This document shows positions 12,673 to 23,799 of a DNA stretch of 64,000 nucleotides, piece after piece. A program made the translations under genes and the position numbers. Location: positions 57,645,651-57,709,650 of the forward strand of contig NC_065571.1 in NCBI RefSeq assembly GCF_937616625.2, in the 5' to 3' direction. This DNA is from Mercurialis annua. Taxonomy: Eukaryota; Streptophyta; Magnoliopsida; Malpighiales; Euphorbiaceae. The stretch's first letter is position 1; every line of letters begins with the position of its first letter. The notes under the pieces are model-generated. The model was not told where the DNA came from. It worked only from the letters and a program-made list of their open reading frames with translations, and made no database searches.

Positions 12673-14189
12673 ATGCTCTTCCCTACCAAAAACCCTAACC
12701 CTAGCCAAAATCCATCTTTTTCTCATCCAATTCAACCTTCAAACCTACCAAACCTTACCAGTTACGTTTCAGCTCCAGATTCCATCCACTCAGCGGTTCT
12801 CTATTTCGAAAATTTCCCACAATTTTGGAAATATTCGGATCTCCAGAAGGCATTCTCAAAATATGGTATTTTTGGGAAGGTTACGATTGCAAGGAAACTC
12901 AACAAAGCTAACCGCAGATTTGGCTTTCTTCATTTTGACGATTCATCGCTTACCAGGGATTATCTGTACCGTTTGAATACAGTTTGCATTGGTTCTTATT
13001 CGATTAGAGCTTTCAAAGCTCGCTTCCCGTTTCAACAAGCTGCTACACCAATTGATCCTCCAAGGGTTTCTAAACCACAAACTTCTTACCGTCCCGCTCC
13101 TAGGCAGATTATCCATCAATCACTGAGAGATTCTCGTTCTTTCGCTCAAGTGACATCATAATTGTCTCCGGCACAACACAGTCCAACCAGTTTGGTTTAT
13201 CGGCAATAGCCACTGTCCATAATTATCCTTCCATTCTCCATGCATGCAAGATTGTTACTCAACGTGATATCAATTTCAGCTCCTCTTCTTTTTTAGGAGG
13301 GAAAGCTATTATGTTTAACTTTGCTACCTCAACTGACTTGAATGATTTTTTGAATCAGAATTGGACAGATCTATTCGCTTATATTGTTCCATGGTTTGCA
13401 GATTTCTTATCTACAGAAAGGTATGTTTGGATAAAAATTATGGGGATCCCAATGAAAACATGGAATGATGACTTTTTCAGAACTGTTGGCAATAGGGTGG
13501 GGAACTTCATTGCGATTCATCCGTCGGTTAACTCTATGGATAGATTTGATGCTGGATATGTGCTAGTCTCGTGTGGTTTTGATCGTATTGATTGCTCTAT
13601 TCCTGTTCAAATAGGAGACATTCACTACTCGATTTTTATTCTTGAATCAGATTATCCGGTTTTGATGGTCGACTACCAGGATGACTCTTCATCTTCCGAG
13701 TCCCTTAGTGATTCTGATTTACATACTCATTCTCCCTCAGCTGCCACTATTCCATCATCCCCTACTGATAATGATACCGCTGTCAATTCTGCTCCTACGG
13801 ATACTCACACAGAATTTATACCTCGACATGCTACTGATTTTTCACAACCAGACTCAAGCCATGCCACGCCTATAGTTGTTGCCAATTCTCCAGTTTATCC
13901 AGCTCTGAACCATCCTAGCATTACTCAGAGAAGGAAAATTAAAAAAGTTACTGATCGAGGGTCCATTATTTCTCCAGGTATCTCCTTATCCGCTGCCACC
14001 TCCTCTCTCAACCAAGAACTTATTATTAATTGTAATAAGATCAATTCAGCCACACTTGAGGAAGGAAACACAGTCTCTGAGTTAGAGAAAACTTGGAATA
14101 CAGGTCTTGAATTGGGCATTTTTTTGTCTGAGAATAAATCAAAAATAGTTGATCTTCTGGCAAAGACTATGGGTCAGAATCAGGTTTGA
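12673..14189 (+). pseudogene. LINE-A ORF1, RNA-binding protein (one frameshift)
   Basis: The first segment (12673-13161, 162 codons) contains an RRM fold at residues about 35-115, with an RNP2-like stretch (AVLYFENFP) and an RNP1-like stretch (RRFGFLHF). Around 13150-13160 the frame shifts; the second frame is open from there to 14189 and continues with the region typical of plant LINE ORF1 proteins (DUF4283-like: KIMGIPMKTW, near 13436) and an acidic, Ser/Thr-rich tail. In the family ORF1p binds element RNA and forms the RNP with ORF2p. A single small indel explains the break. The stop at 14187-14189 lies three bases before the ORF2 ATG. Confidence 0.8.
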
Positions 14190-14192
14190 TCT

Positions 14193-17100
14193 ATGGTTCT
14201 TTTATCTCATGGATTATTCATTATTTTTATGTCGTTTCCTTTCAACTTTATTACCTGGAACTGTCGTGGAGGTTTGTCTTTCACTAGGAAGCAGAGAACA
14301 ATTCGTTCGTTGATCTCTAAAAATAATCTCTCTTTTATTGGCTTGATTGAGACTAAGAGAGAACAATTTGATGATTTTGTCATTTCTAGACTTTGGCCTA
14401 ACAATGATTTTGTCTTTTGTTATTCTCCATCTTTGGGAGCTTCTGGAGGTCTTCTTCTTATTTGGGATAAAGCTTGTTTTACGCCTTCTAGAATTGTTAT
14501 GTTTCCTCGTTGGATTTGTATCGATTTTGAGATTTCTTTGACTACTTTTAGATTTATTTTAGTCTATGGCAGCACTTTAGCAGTGGACAGAGCTCTCTTA
14601 TGGTCTTCTATTCTTCCGGAGCTTCAAACTGACAGGCTTTGCTTCTTAACGGGTGACTTCAATGAAATTCTTCAACCTTCGGATAGATTGAATTGTACTG
14701 GCTTCTCAATTGGGATGCAACAGTTCTTGGCTTTTATTTCTTCTTCTAATATGGTGGAATTGAATAGCCAGAACCGTGCTTTCACTTGGTATAGTAATCG
14801 GTCGCGTTCTAAGATTGATCGGTGTTTCTTATCTTCTAATGTGTTTATTACTTGGCCTGATATGTCTCTCGAAGCACTCCCTAGAAACTATTCGGACCAT
14901 ACTCCTCTCATCTTCAGATCGGCTCAGGTAGTTAACTGGGGTCCTAAGCCTTTTAAATCCATAAATGCTTGGTGGAGTAATTCAACATTTGGGGTTTTTG
15001 TCTCAGATTCTTGGCGGGATATTTCAGCAAACCCGAATCTCAATAGCTTGGTGATCAAACTTAGAGAACTGCGGAAACTCATCAAAGTTTGGAACACTGA
15101 CATTTTCGGTAATCTGAATACAAAACTTGATGTTGCGCTAAGCTCTATTAACTCTCTAGAGGTGGCAGCTGATTTTAGAGAGCTAACTAATGAAGAAAAT
15201 GCTGAATTATCTTCATTGCGCAATGATTCTTTTCTGGTTTCCAAGCAACTTGAGTCACTTTGGCATCAGAAATCACGGCTGAATTGGAATGTAAATGGAG
15301 ACAAGAATTCCAAATTTTTTCATACTGTCGCTTCAGTTCATTCCAGGAATAATTTCATCTCCGAGATTGTGGTGAACAATGTTCGTTACTCTACTCCAGC
15401 TTCTATCAAGCTCAATGTCCAGCTCTTCTATAAGCATTTGTTCAGACCTCACCATCCAGTTAACTTCTGCTTAGACTCATTGCCTATTCGGCAACTTTCT
15501 GCGGCTCAAGCTGCCGATCTTTCTAGCTCCTTTTCAGAGGAGGAAATTTTCCTAACTTTGTTGGGTTGTGATGATAACAAAGCTCCAGGTCCGGATGGAT
15601 TTAATTTCTTTTTCTATAAGAAAGCTTGGAAGACTCTGAAGCATGATATTTTGGACTTATTCTTTGAATTCCATCGAACGGGTCAGTTCCCTCATGGTCT
15701 GAATACGGCTTTCTTAATCCTTATTCCGAAATTGAAGGATGCTACAGATGTCAAAGACTTCAGACCCATTAGCTTGATTAATGGGATTTTTAAACTCCTC
15801 TCAAAGGTTCTGGCTAATAGGTTATCTCCTATTCTGTCTTTTCTTGTCTCGGATAACAAATTTGGGTTTATTAAGGGAAGGAGTACTCACGATTGTCATA
15901 TGATAGCAACTAAGCTAATTCATCTAGCTAATAAGCGGAGGGAACAAGTTTTTCTTATTAAGCTTGACTTCAAGAAAGCTTTCGATTCTATCTCTTGGGA
16001 TTTTATTCTCAAAATGCTAGTTAGAATGAATTTTGATGCTACTTGGATTAATTGGATTTCTTCTTTTTTCCATTCTTCCCAAGTATCAGTTCTTATCAAT
16101 GGTAGCCCGAGTAAGAATTTCAACATGGGTAGAGGAGTCAGACAAGGTGATCCATTATCTCCAATGCTCTTTATCTTGGCGGCGGAATGCCTAAAGGCTC
16201 TTTTTTCAAAAGCTTGTGATCTGGGCTTGCTTGACGGTATTCATGTGGATGGTTTGGCTGATCCTATTTCTATCCTGCAATTTGCGGATGACACTTTGCT
16301 GTTTGTGCCAAACAACTTAGAGATGATACGGAATCTTTTGCGGATTCTTCGCTGTTTTGAATTGATTTCTGGATTGGAAATTAACTTTCAAAAATCTTCT
16401 ATTTCTGGAATTAATGTGGATGATGTTACTCTTGCTGAAGCTTCTTCCATTCTAAACTGTAAGATTGAAGCGTTGCCTCTTACCTACCTTGGGTTACCGC
16501 TGTCCTTCAACCCAATAAAAGCTAGGCAATGGGATCCGATTATTTGTAATTTTTCATCGCAGTTGGCATGTTGGAAAGGTAACTTACTCTCTCCGGCGGG
16601 TAGATTGATCCTTATCAAATCAGTTCTTTGCAGCCTTCCTCTCTACTATCTCTGCTCCTTCAAAGTTCCTAGCTCTGTGGTTCTATCTTTGGAGCAAGCT
16701 ATGCGGCGATTTCTCTGGACTGGCTCAGTCACTAATCCTGGTTTTAGTAAAGTCTCTTGGGAGGTAGTTTGTTCTACGTTTTTAGACGGAGGTCTTAATA
16801 TTTCTCCTTTGAAAATTAAGAACCAATGTTTACTCTTAAAATGGATCTGGAAACTTATTTCAGCGGATAAGTCTTCTCTTTGGTTTACTGTAACTTCATG
16901 CAGCTCCAGTTTAAATAATTGGTTTGATATCGAGACGATTGAAACTCGGCGTCTTTCTCATCTTTGGCGAGGTGTTAGATCTGCACGTGTTCTAAATATT
17001 AATGTTTGGGACTGTTTTAAATCCAACATGTCAATTTATGTGGGTTCAGGAAATTATGTTCGGTTTTGGTTGGATAATTGGGCTTCATCGACCTCATTTT

Positions 17101-17872
17101 CTGCTTTGTATCCAGATTTGTTTCTTCTCTCCAGGAATAAATTAAGCTTCGTCGCAGACCTGTATGCTCCTGAACAACAGGCGAGCTCCTTCTCTTGGCA
17201 ACGGCGTCTTCGTCTAAACGAACAGTCTCAATTTCAGGCTTTGTTGACCACTGTTTCAGCTGTGCAGTTAAGTTCAGACAGGCCAGACTCCTTTTCGTGG
17301 AACAGGAAACCGTACACTTCAGCTGCTATGATGATCAAGCTTCATTCTTCAACTCATGCTCCTTCAATTTATGGCAGATTCTGGAAATATAAAATCCTCC
17401 TCGTATCCTCTTCTTTATGTGGTTGTTGGCTAGGGATAGGATTTCTTCAAATGCCTTGTTGGTTAGAAGAGGTGTTCTTCCTCCTTATGGTTCGACTTGC
17501 CTTTTTTGTTCAGAGGAGGAAACGAGTATCCATATTGTCCTCCACTGTCGATTCGCTTGGCTGACTTGGAATAAGCTTCTGTATTCTTGCAATGTGATTT
17601 GGGCAGCCCCGGCAAATATCAATCAGTTTTTTAATTATTGGAGTAATCTCTCAAGCTTCCGCTATCGTAATCTTTGGCAAACTCTTTGGTTCTTTTTCGT
17701 GTGGGAACTTTGGAAAGTGCGGAATAGGAGAGTTTTCAGTCACGAGGAGGTCGATATAAACTCTTTGGTCTACTTGACGGTTTGCAGAGCAGTTATTTTC
17801 TACAAGGATTCACATCCTTCATTTATGTATTCGGCTAATGATGTTTTCCGTAATTTATTGCTTTTCTTGTAA
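14193..17872 (+). pseudogene. LINE-A ORF2, endonuclease-reverse transcriptase (one frameshift)
   Basis: Open from 14193 to 17564 (1123 codons), then the natural frame continues in another phase to 17872. The frameshift lies near 17395. Domains in order: exonuclease-endonuclease-phosphatase endonuclease (ITWNCRGG near 14250; TGDFNE near 14650), reverse transcriptase (APGPDGF near 15582; RQGDPLSPML near 16140; FADD at 16281-16292) and the C-terminal zf-RVT region (CLFC...HIVLHC near 17505-17555). No RNase H domain follows, unlike the LINE at 19701. The enzyme would nick target DNA and prime reverse transcription from it. The frameshift removes the zinc-binding C-terminus. ATG 14193 is the first in frame; a second at 14229-14231 directly precedes the endonuclease. 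Confidence 0.88.
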
Positions 17873-17974
17873 TCATTTGTATCCGCTGTCTTTCTCGTAA
17901 AGACTTTTGCCTCCCACTTCTTTGTGGTTGAGCTAATCCACTATCATTTATCTAAAAAAAAAAAAGGTATTACA

Positions 17975-18210
17975 AATATGAAAATTAATGACATAACTTT
18001 TTACCACTATAATATATCAAATTCTATAAAAAAAATATTATATCTATTTGTATAGATATTAACGGCATCTTAATATAATAAAAAAACTTATGAAAAATTT
18101 AAACAATAAAGGATTACCGAAAACACATACGATGATAGTAGCCAACAAATCGCATCTTTCCGAAAGGAAAATTCATCTATGGCGTGGTCCATTACGTGAG
18201 CAAAGAGTAA
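17975..18210. other. AT-rich intergenic DNA
   Basis: No gene or clear repeat is seen between the LINE and the microsatellite. Confidence 0.5.
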
Positions 18211-18308
18211 GACACACACACAGACAGACAGACACAGACACAGACACACACGCGCACACATGCACACACGCACGTACGCACGCCCCCACGCACAACCCTC
18301 CCCCCCCA
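18211..18308. repeat. CA-rich compound microsatellite
   Basis: Runs of CACACA, CAGACAGA, ACACAGAC and CGCACGTACG, ending in a C-run at 18300-18307. Long open frames across it on both strands are only a consequence of the repeat. Confidence 0.9.
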
Positions 18309-19219
18309 CTAATTAAATTAAATTTTAAATTTTTTTTCGTATTCTTAACATATAATAACATAATAACAAAATAAATTTTAAAATTTAAATTTTTGTTTAA
18401 ATAACATTAAATTAGATAAATGTAATGTTCAATAAAATATATTTTAAAATTATTTACTAATTTAATATAATTATTAAATAAAATTAGTTGATTGATTTAA
18501 AAGAAACTATTTTTATAACTTGCAATAAATTAAATTATTAAACTTATTAATATTATTTAAATATACAGTTTTAATTTTTTATATTTCATAACATATAATA
18601 TTAATATTTTATGAATTAGAATTTATAAAAACATCTAAATAATATAAATATATTAAAAATTTTAAAAAAATTAAATCGTAAATTTTTAAATATTGTTGTT
18701 TAAATTTTTTACAAATTTTTTTATATAATATTAATTATAAAGATTAAGTATACATTTAAATTTTCCAATTCATAACTATTAGACTTTTGGAATTCTATTA
18801 GTTTTAACTTTGAATATTTTATAACTTCTAATTAATGAAATAATAAATAAACTTTAAATGAAAAATTGTCACTTGACAATTTGCAGTCAATCCACTTTTT
18901 AAAATATGCTTAATTTTTTAATTGAAGTTCAAGATTATAGTTTTTGATGATTAAATTTTACAAAATTCTTTATATTATATTAATTATAAAAATTAATTAT
19001 ATATCAAAACTTTTCAATTCATAACCATTAGATTTTTAAAATACTATAAGTTTAAACTTTTTATATTTTATAACTTCTATATATTAATAAAAAAATTTAA
19101 TTCATAACCATTAAACTTTTAAAATTCTATAAGTTTTAACTTTTCATATTTTATAACTTTTATATAGTAATATTAATTAATGGAATAATCAAACCATTAA
19201 ATAAAAAAATTGCCATGCA
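18309..19219. repeat. AT-rich region with diverged tandem-like repeats
   Basis: A phrase like TTCATAACCATTAGACTTTT followed by an ATTCTATAAGTTTTAAC-like stretch recurs near 18766, 19016, 19098 and again at 19485 beyond the hAT MITE. Copies are imperfect and unevenly spaced (roughly 80-250 bases). No gene is seen. Confidence 0.65.
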
Positions 19220-19227
19220 CTTATAAC

Positions 19228-19484
19228 CAGTGTTTTAAAAACCGAACCGGTGAGGCCACCGGTTTCCAGTTCAACCGGTTTGATAAATTTAAAAAAAAAA
19301 AGTTTCTGGTTCACCGGTTTTTTATCGGTTCAATCTGGTCCGATCCGGTTCAACATCCGGTTTTTACCGGTTCAACCGGTCCAATCCGGTTTAACTAAAA
19401 GATCCGGTTTTTCGCAGTTTCAGACCGGACCACTGGCTGGTTCGCGGTTCAACCGGCCGGTCCGGTCCGGTTTTTAAAACACTG
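19228..19484. mobile_element. hAT-type MITE
   Basis: 257 bp with inverted termini CAGTGTTTTAAAAACCG / CGGTTTTTAAAACACTG. It is flanked by a perfect 8-bp duplication CTTATAAC (19220-19227, 19485-19492), diagnostic of hAT transposition. The interior is filled with ACCGGTT/AACCGGT repeats. It sits inside one unit of the AT-rich repeat region. Confidence 0.92.
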
Positions 19485-19492
19485 CTTATAAC

Positions 19493-19683
19493 CATTAGAC
19501 TTTTAAAATTCTATAAGTTTTAACTTTTCATATTTTATAACTTCTATATATTCATATTAAATAATGGAATAATCAAAACATTAAATAAAAAAATTGCCAT
19601 GTCAAAATATGTTTAATGCTAATTTGGAGTTGAAGATTATAGTATAGTATAGATATGTTAAACTACCAACTAAACAGAAAACC
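19493..19683. repeat. Remaining part of the AT-rich repeat unit
   Basis: Continues the repeat interrupted by the hAT MITE: the text from 19485 to about 19605 closely matches 19098-19217. Confidence 0.6.
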
Positions 19684-19850
19684 AAAATGAAAGTAATAAA
19701 AGTCCTCTGTCCTCTCGTGGCAGTGCTCTCTTGTTCTCTTGTGACAAGGTTGTATCTCTCCATATCCTTTGGAGTTTTTGTCCTCTTGCTCTAATCATTT
19801 GTGTCAGTTTTCCCTGCTTTTTTTCGCAGTTCTTTTTTCTGATCTTGTCT

Positions 19851-21035
19851 ATGGAAGACGCCATGGAGGTGGAGAACATGATGATTCAGGATACGGAACT
19901 TCAGAATGAAATCAATAACAGAGTTCTTGAACTAGTTATAGATGACGAGGAGGTGAACGAGGAAGGAGAGATTGACATTAGTCTCTGCCTGGTGGGTATG
20001 CTAGCTTCTGACAAAGCTATTAATTTTAGAGCCCTTCGAAACACTATGTCTCAGGTTTGGAGGCCTCTACAAGGGGTTAGCATTACTGAATCTGAAGGGT
20101 CAGATGATAATGGTAATCCAAGATACATTTTTCAATTTTACCACGAAATCGATATTAATAGAGTTATGGAAGGAGGTCCTTGGTCTTTTGACAACCATAA
20201 CCTAATTCTTCATCGCCTGAGTAAAGGAGAAGACCCAACAACAGTTCCACTCAATTTGTTGAACATCTGGTTACAAGTCCACAAGCTACCGGTGGGCTTC
20301 ATGAGTGAAAAGATTGCTCAAAGTATTGGTAATCATGCAGGTGTCTTTCTAGAAGCGGACCCAAACAAATTCATCGGGGGAGTACGGAAGTTCATGAGAA
20401 TACGCATCACCATTGACATATCAAAGCCGCTGACGAGCACTATGAGAATTAAAAAACAAGGGGGACAATGGACAGATCTGGAATTCAAATATGAACGCTT
20501 GGGCGTCTTTTGCTTTATATGTGGCATTGTAGGCCATTCTGATGGATTTTGCAGGCGTAGGCTTCAATGTAAGCCTGAGGACATTGTTCTTGCTTATTCA
20601 GGGGAGTTGAGGGCCATGAACAGAAAACAGCAGCAGCAAAACACCGGCAACAGGTGGCTCCGTGAAAACATGATGAAAGTTGACCAGAGGGAGAAGATGA
20701 TTAATTTTGTTAATTCCGTTAATCAAGCGCAAAAAGGGGGGGATGCCTTCGCTGGAGGACCTTCTAAAAATGATAACTCTTCTTCAAAAGAGGAAGGGCA
20801 ATCTTCATCTGAAGGAAAATTTGGTTTGAATGGATTTGTTGATCAGGTAACTCAATCAGAGAATCACGACATTAGTGGAGTGGTTATAGGGGAACCAAAG
20901 AGGAAACGTATTTGCGATGGAAAGTTGGCAGAAGAAACCGTGGTGAATGAGGCAAGTAAATCTGATGAGATAGTACAGTCAAAAAATGGATTTGGGGCGG
21001 GCTCTGGCGTGGACCGGGCCTGCCAGAATCAATGA
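19851..21035 (+). CDS. LINE-B ORF1, DUF4283 / CCHC zinc-knuckle protein
   Basis: 394 codons, intact. An upstream in-frame ATG exists at 19731, but the 19851 start precedes the conserved acidic N-terminus. A DUF4283-type domain lies at residues about 45-200 (GGPWSFDNHNLILHR near 20175). A zinc knuckle CFICGIVGHSDGFC (C-x2-C-x4-H-x4-C) lies near 20511-20552. The C-terminal third is basic, then Ser/Lys rich, and ends near a KRKR-like stretch. In this family ORF1p is an RNA-binding coat protein of the LINE RNP. Its TGA overlaps the ORF2 ATG as ATGA (21032-21035), suggesting coupled termination-reinitiation. Confidence 0.88.
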   Translation: MEDAMEVENMMIQDTELQNEINNRVLELVIDDEEVNEEGEIDISLCLVGMLASDKAINFRALRNTMSQVWRPLQGVSITESEGSDDNGNPRYIFQFYHEIDINRVMEGGPWSFDNHNLILHRLSKGEDPTTVPLNLLNIWLQVHKLPVGFMSEKIAQSIGNHAGVFLEADPNKFIGGVRKFMRIRITIDISKPLTSTMRIKKQGGQWTDLEFKYERLGVFCFICGIVGHSDGFCRRRLQCKPEDIVLAYSGELRAMNRKQQQQNTGNRWLRENMMKVDQREKMINFVNSVNQAQKGGDAFAGGPSKNDNSSSKEEGQSSSEGKFGLNGFVDQVTQSENHDISGVVIGEPKRKRICDGKLAEETVVNEASKSDEIVQSKNGFGAGSGVDRACQNQ

Positions 21036-22427
21036 GCCTCCTGTCTTGGAACTGTCGTGGGCTTGGCAACCCACGCACGGTTCAGGCCCTTTTAGGGCTG
21101 GTTAGAGATACTAAGCCAGATATAATTTTTTTGATTGAGACTTTGTGTAAAAGAGATAAAGTGGAAAACGTGAAAAAGAGATTGGGCTACGATGGGTCTT
21201 TTGTGGTGGATTGTATTGGTCACAGTGGTGGCCTGGCATTAATCTGGAAGGGCCTTAATAAGGTAAGTCTTCGTAGTTACTCTAGATTCTTTGTGGATGT
21301 GGATGTTGAGATTACTGCCGGTGTTCGTTGGCGGCTTACTGGGTACTACGGTAACCCAGATAGAGGAAAACGGAGAGATTCTTGGCAGCTCCTTAAATCT
21401 CTCGCTGTCAACTCTGACCGTCCCTGGTGTTGTCTAGGTGACTTTAACGACTTACTGGATCCAGGAGAAAAGCAAGGTCGTGTTCCTCACCCAAATTGGT
21501 TACTTGAGGGTTTTAGAGACGCTATTGATACTGCTGGTTTAACTGACATCGGCATGGAAGGCTATCGATGGAGAGAAAAGCAGAGGTAGTGATGGTTGGG
21601 TCCAAGAAAGACTTGATCGTGTTTTTGGGTGTGCTGACTGGTGTTCTTTATTTTCTGGAGCCAAAGTTAGGTCTGTGGAGTGTGTGGTTTCAGATCATCT
21701 TCCGCTTCATATGACCCTTTCTGATTCTGTTACTAGCAAGAAGGCTCATCGTTTTAGGTTTGAGAACCTATGGATTCACGAGGCTGACTGCGAATCAGTG
21801 GTTATGACTGGCTGGAATGGGGCTTGTGGAAGTAGCATCGAAGGTAAAATTGCTAATGTTGGTCAGGCTCTTGAAGGGTGGGGTAGATCTAAGACTTTGA
21901 GATTCCATAGGCGTATTAAAGCTCTGAAATCCAAAGTTTCTGGTCTGAGATGGAGGAGGGATTGTAATGGCATCCAAGCCTTTAACAACGCTGTCAAAGA
22001 CCTCATTCATGTGCAAGATCAAGAACGTTTATACTGGAAGCAGAGGTCGAAGAACTTTTGGTACAAATCCGGCGATGCCAATACTCGTTTCTTCCACAAA
22101 TCTGCTACTCAGAGAAAAAAGAAAAACTCTATTTCCAGATTAGAAAGCGATGACGGGACTTGGTGCGAGTGGGGTAGTGGCTTAGAGGAGCATATGTTAG
22201 ATTATTTCCAGACTTTATTCAAGTCTACTGTGGTAAGCGATGATAGAATTCTGAGATTAGTCCCTGATAATAGAGTCGAAGATGTCGATAATCTCACTGC
22301 GATTGTTTCTGAGGCTGAGGTTCGTAGAGCGGTTTTCAGTATGCAAGGAGACAAAGCCCCTGGGATTGATGGTCTAACGCCAGCTTTTTATCAAGCTTTT
22401 TGGCCTATTGTGAAGTCTGATCTAGTT

Positions 22428-22542
22428 GGCTAATAATCACCCACGGACCCTGACTTTAGGGGTACCTTACGCTAAACCCCCTGATAAAAAAAACTGCCGT
22501 AAACCCCCTAAACTTTACCTAATGATCAGCTAAACCCCTTTT
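22428..22542 (+). repeat. MULE left terminal inverted repeat
   Basis: About 115 bases matching 26853-26967 in inverted orientation; differences are mainly at positions 25 and 92-101 of the repeat. Confidence 0.9.
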
Positions 22543-22901
22543 ACCCTAAAACCGCCCCAAAAAACCGCCCCAAGCCCTTTATTTTCTCAAAAATACCTAA
22601 AATACCCCTAAGGTCAATAACAAAAACCAAACCAACCTAATCTAACCAAATCTAAAGTCATTATCTAATCAAATCAGACATAAACCATCCAAATCATACT
22701 TAAACCACCAATCAACTCAACTAAATCAAACCATCCAACCGAAAACTTCCACCCGCCGCCGCCGGTTTTTTCCGGCCACCACCGTCCATTGCCGCAAAAA
22801 AAATTATTCAAATAAAAACTCATTTAATTTTAAAAAATAAATAAATAATTATTTTTAATTTAAATAAAAAAAATAATTTTTTTTAAATTAATTTTAAACC
22901 C

Positions 22902-23068
22902 ACCGTGGTGGGTCTGCTCACCGGAGAGCAGACCCACCGGCCGGTGGGTCTGCTCTGTGAAGCAGACCCACCGGCGTGGGTCTGCTGCAAAGAGCAGACC
23001 CACCGCGGGTCTGCTCTTTGCAGCAGACCCGCGGTGGATCTGCTCTTTGCAGCAGATCCACCGGCGCC
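22902..23068. repeat. MULE left palindrome array (GTGGGTCTGC units)
   Basis: Alternating GTGGGTCTGCT and AGCAGACCCAC units with GCGG/CCGC variants, each pair a potential hairpin. A matching array lies at 26490-26655. Confidence 0.88.
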
Positions 23069-23169
23069 GGTGGATCTGGGGTTTTTGACGGATCTGTGCC
23101 TACGGGCTTTTAAAAATTCCATTTTAGTGCCTGTAGGAATTTTAATCCCATTTTTGTGCCTGGGACCAC

Positions 23170-23450
23170 GTCATCCGCGATTTAATATCGCGGATTGCCA
23201 TGTCATCCGCGATATTAAATCGCGGATGATGTTAAGTTAGGTTAATCTGTGGATTAACCTAACTTAAATGCCATCCGCGAATTAATTTCGCGGATGGCAT
23301 TTACAGATTCCCTGCCATTGGCAGGGAATCTGTTGACCGTTGGAAGCACAGCTTCCAACGGTCAACAATTGAATGCAATCCGCGATATGAAATCGCGGAT
23401 TGCATTCAATTGTGCAATGCAATCCGCGATATTAAATCGCGGATTGCATT
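23170..23450. repeat. MULE left hairpin cluster (ATCCGCGAT stems)
   Basis: About seven back-to-back perfect hairpins. Five use ATCCGCGA stems with 3-5-base loops such as TTAAT. The others are TTAAGTTAGGTTAATC (23232) and its complement, CAGATTCCCTGCC, and TGACCGTTGGAAGC stems. They end directly at the TATA box of the internal gene. Confidence 0.9.
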
Positions 23451-23451
23451 C

Positions 23452-23458
23452 TATAAAA
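23452..23458 (+). promoter_or_regulatory. Putative TATA box of the MULE-borne gene
   Basis: TATAAAA lies immediately after the last hairpin and about 350 bases before the first recognisable coding exon. A 5' leader with a CT-rich stretch follows. Confidence 0.55.
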
Positions 23459-23799
23459 TGGGGGCTCACAGCCCTCATTTTTCTCACACCGAAACAAATC
23501 TCTCTCAATTATAATGTCTCAAGCGGCGGTTTAGAGCGGATTTTATTTTTACGGCGGTTCGATTAGAAATTTATTTTTGAAGAGTTTTATTATTTTAGCA
23601 CTATTGGAGGAGGACTACAAGAGGTAAATTTACTTTTTTCATTTTTTATTGTTATATTAAATTAGAAAAAAATAGATTAATATAACTTAAATGTTAGGTT
23701 TTTAATTACTATTTATTAAGTAATTGTACGTTAAAAAAATACGAGGTTTTAGTATAATATGTTATATTTTTCAATTAGTCATTGTTAGCAAAAATGTAG

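Larger units (their letters stand above)
12637..17965 (+). mobile_element. L1-type LINE retrotransposon (LINE-A), near full length
   Basis: It carries ORF1 and ORF2 on the plus strand, ends in a poly(A) run (17955-17965) and is flanked by GGTATTACA at 12628-12636 and 17966-17974, a short target-site duplication. The order is RRM-type ORF1, then endonuclease, reverse transcriptase and zinc-knuckle-like region. Each ORF has one frameshift, so this copy is probably dead but not old. Confidence 0.92.

Noticed and set aside
18088..18374. Frames of 60-94 codons around the CA repeat
   Set aside because: Translation of a compound microsatellite.
22883..23240. Open frames on both strands across the GGGTCTGC array
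   Set aside because: Open only because the repeat lacks stop codons; translation is low complexity. The same applies to 26321-26669.
22902..23450. Regular repeats that could suggest a CRISPR array
   Set aside because: Units are palindrome pairs without constant spacers, lie inside a plant Mutator-like element and have no cas genes.
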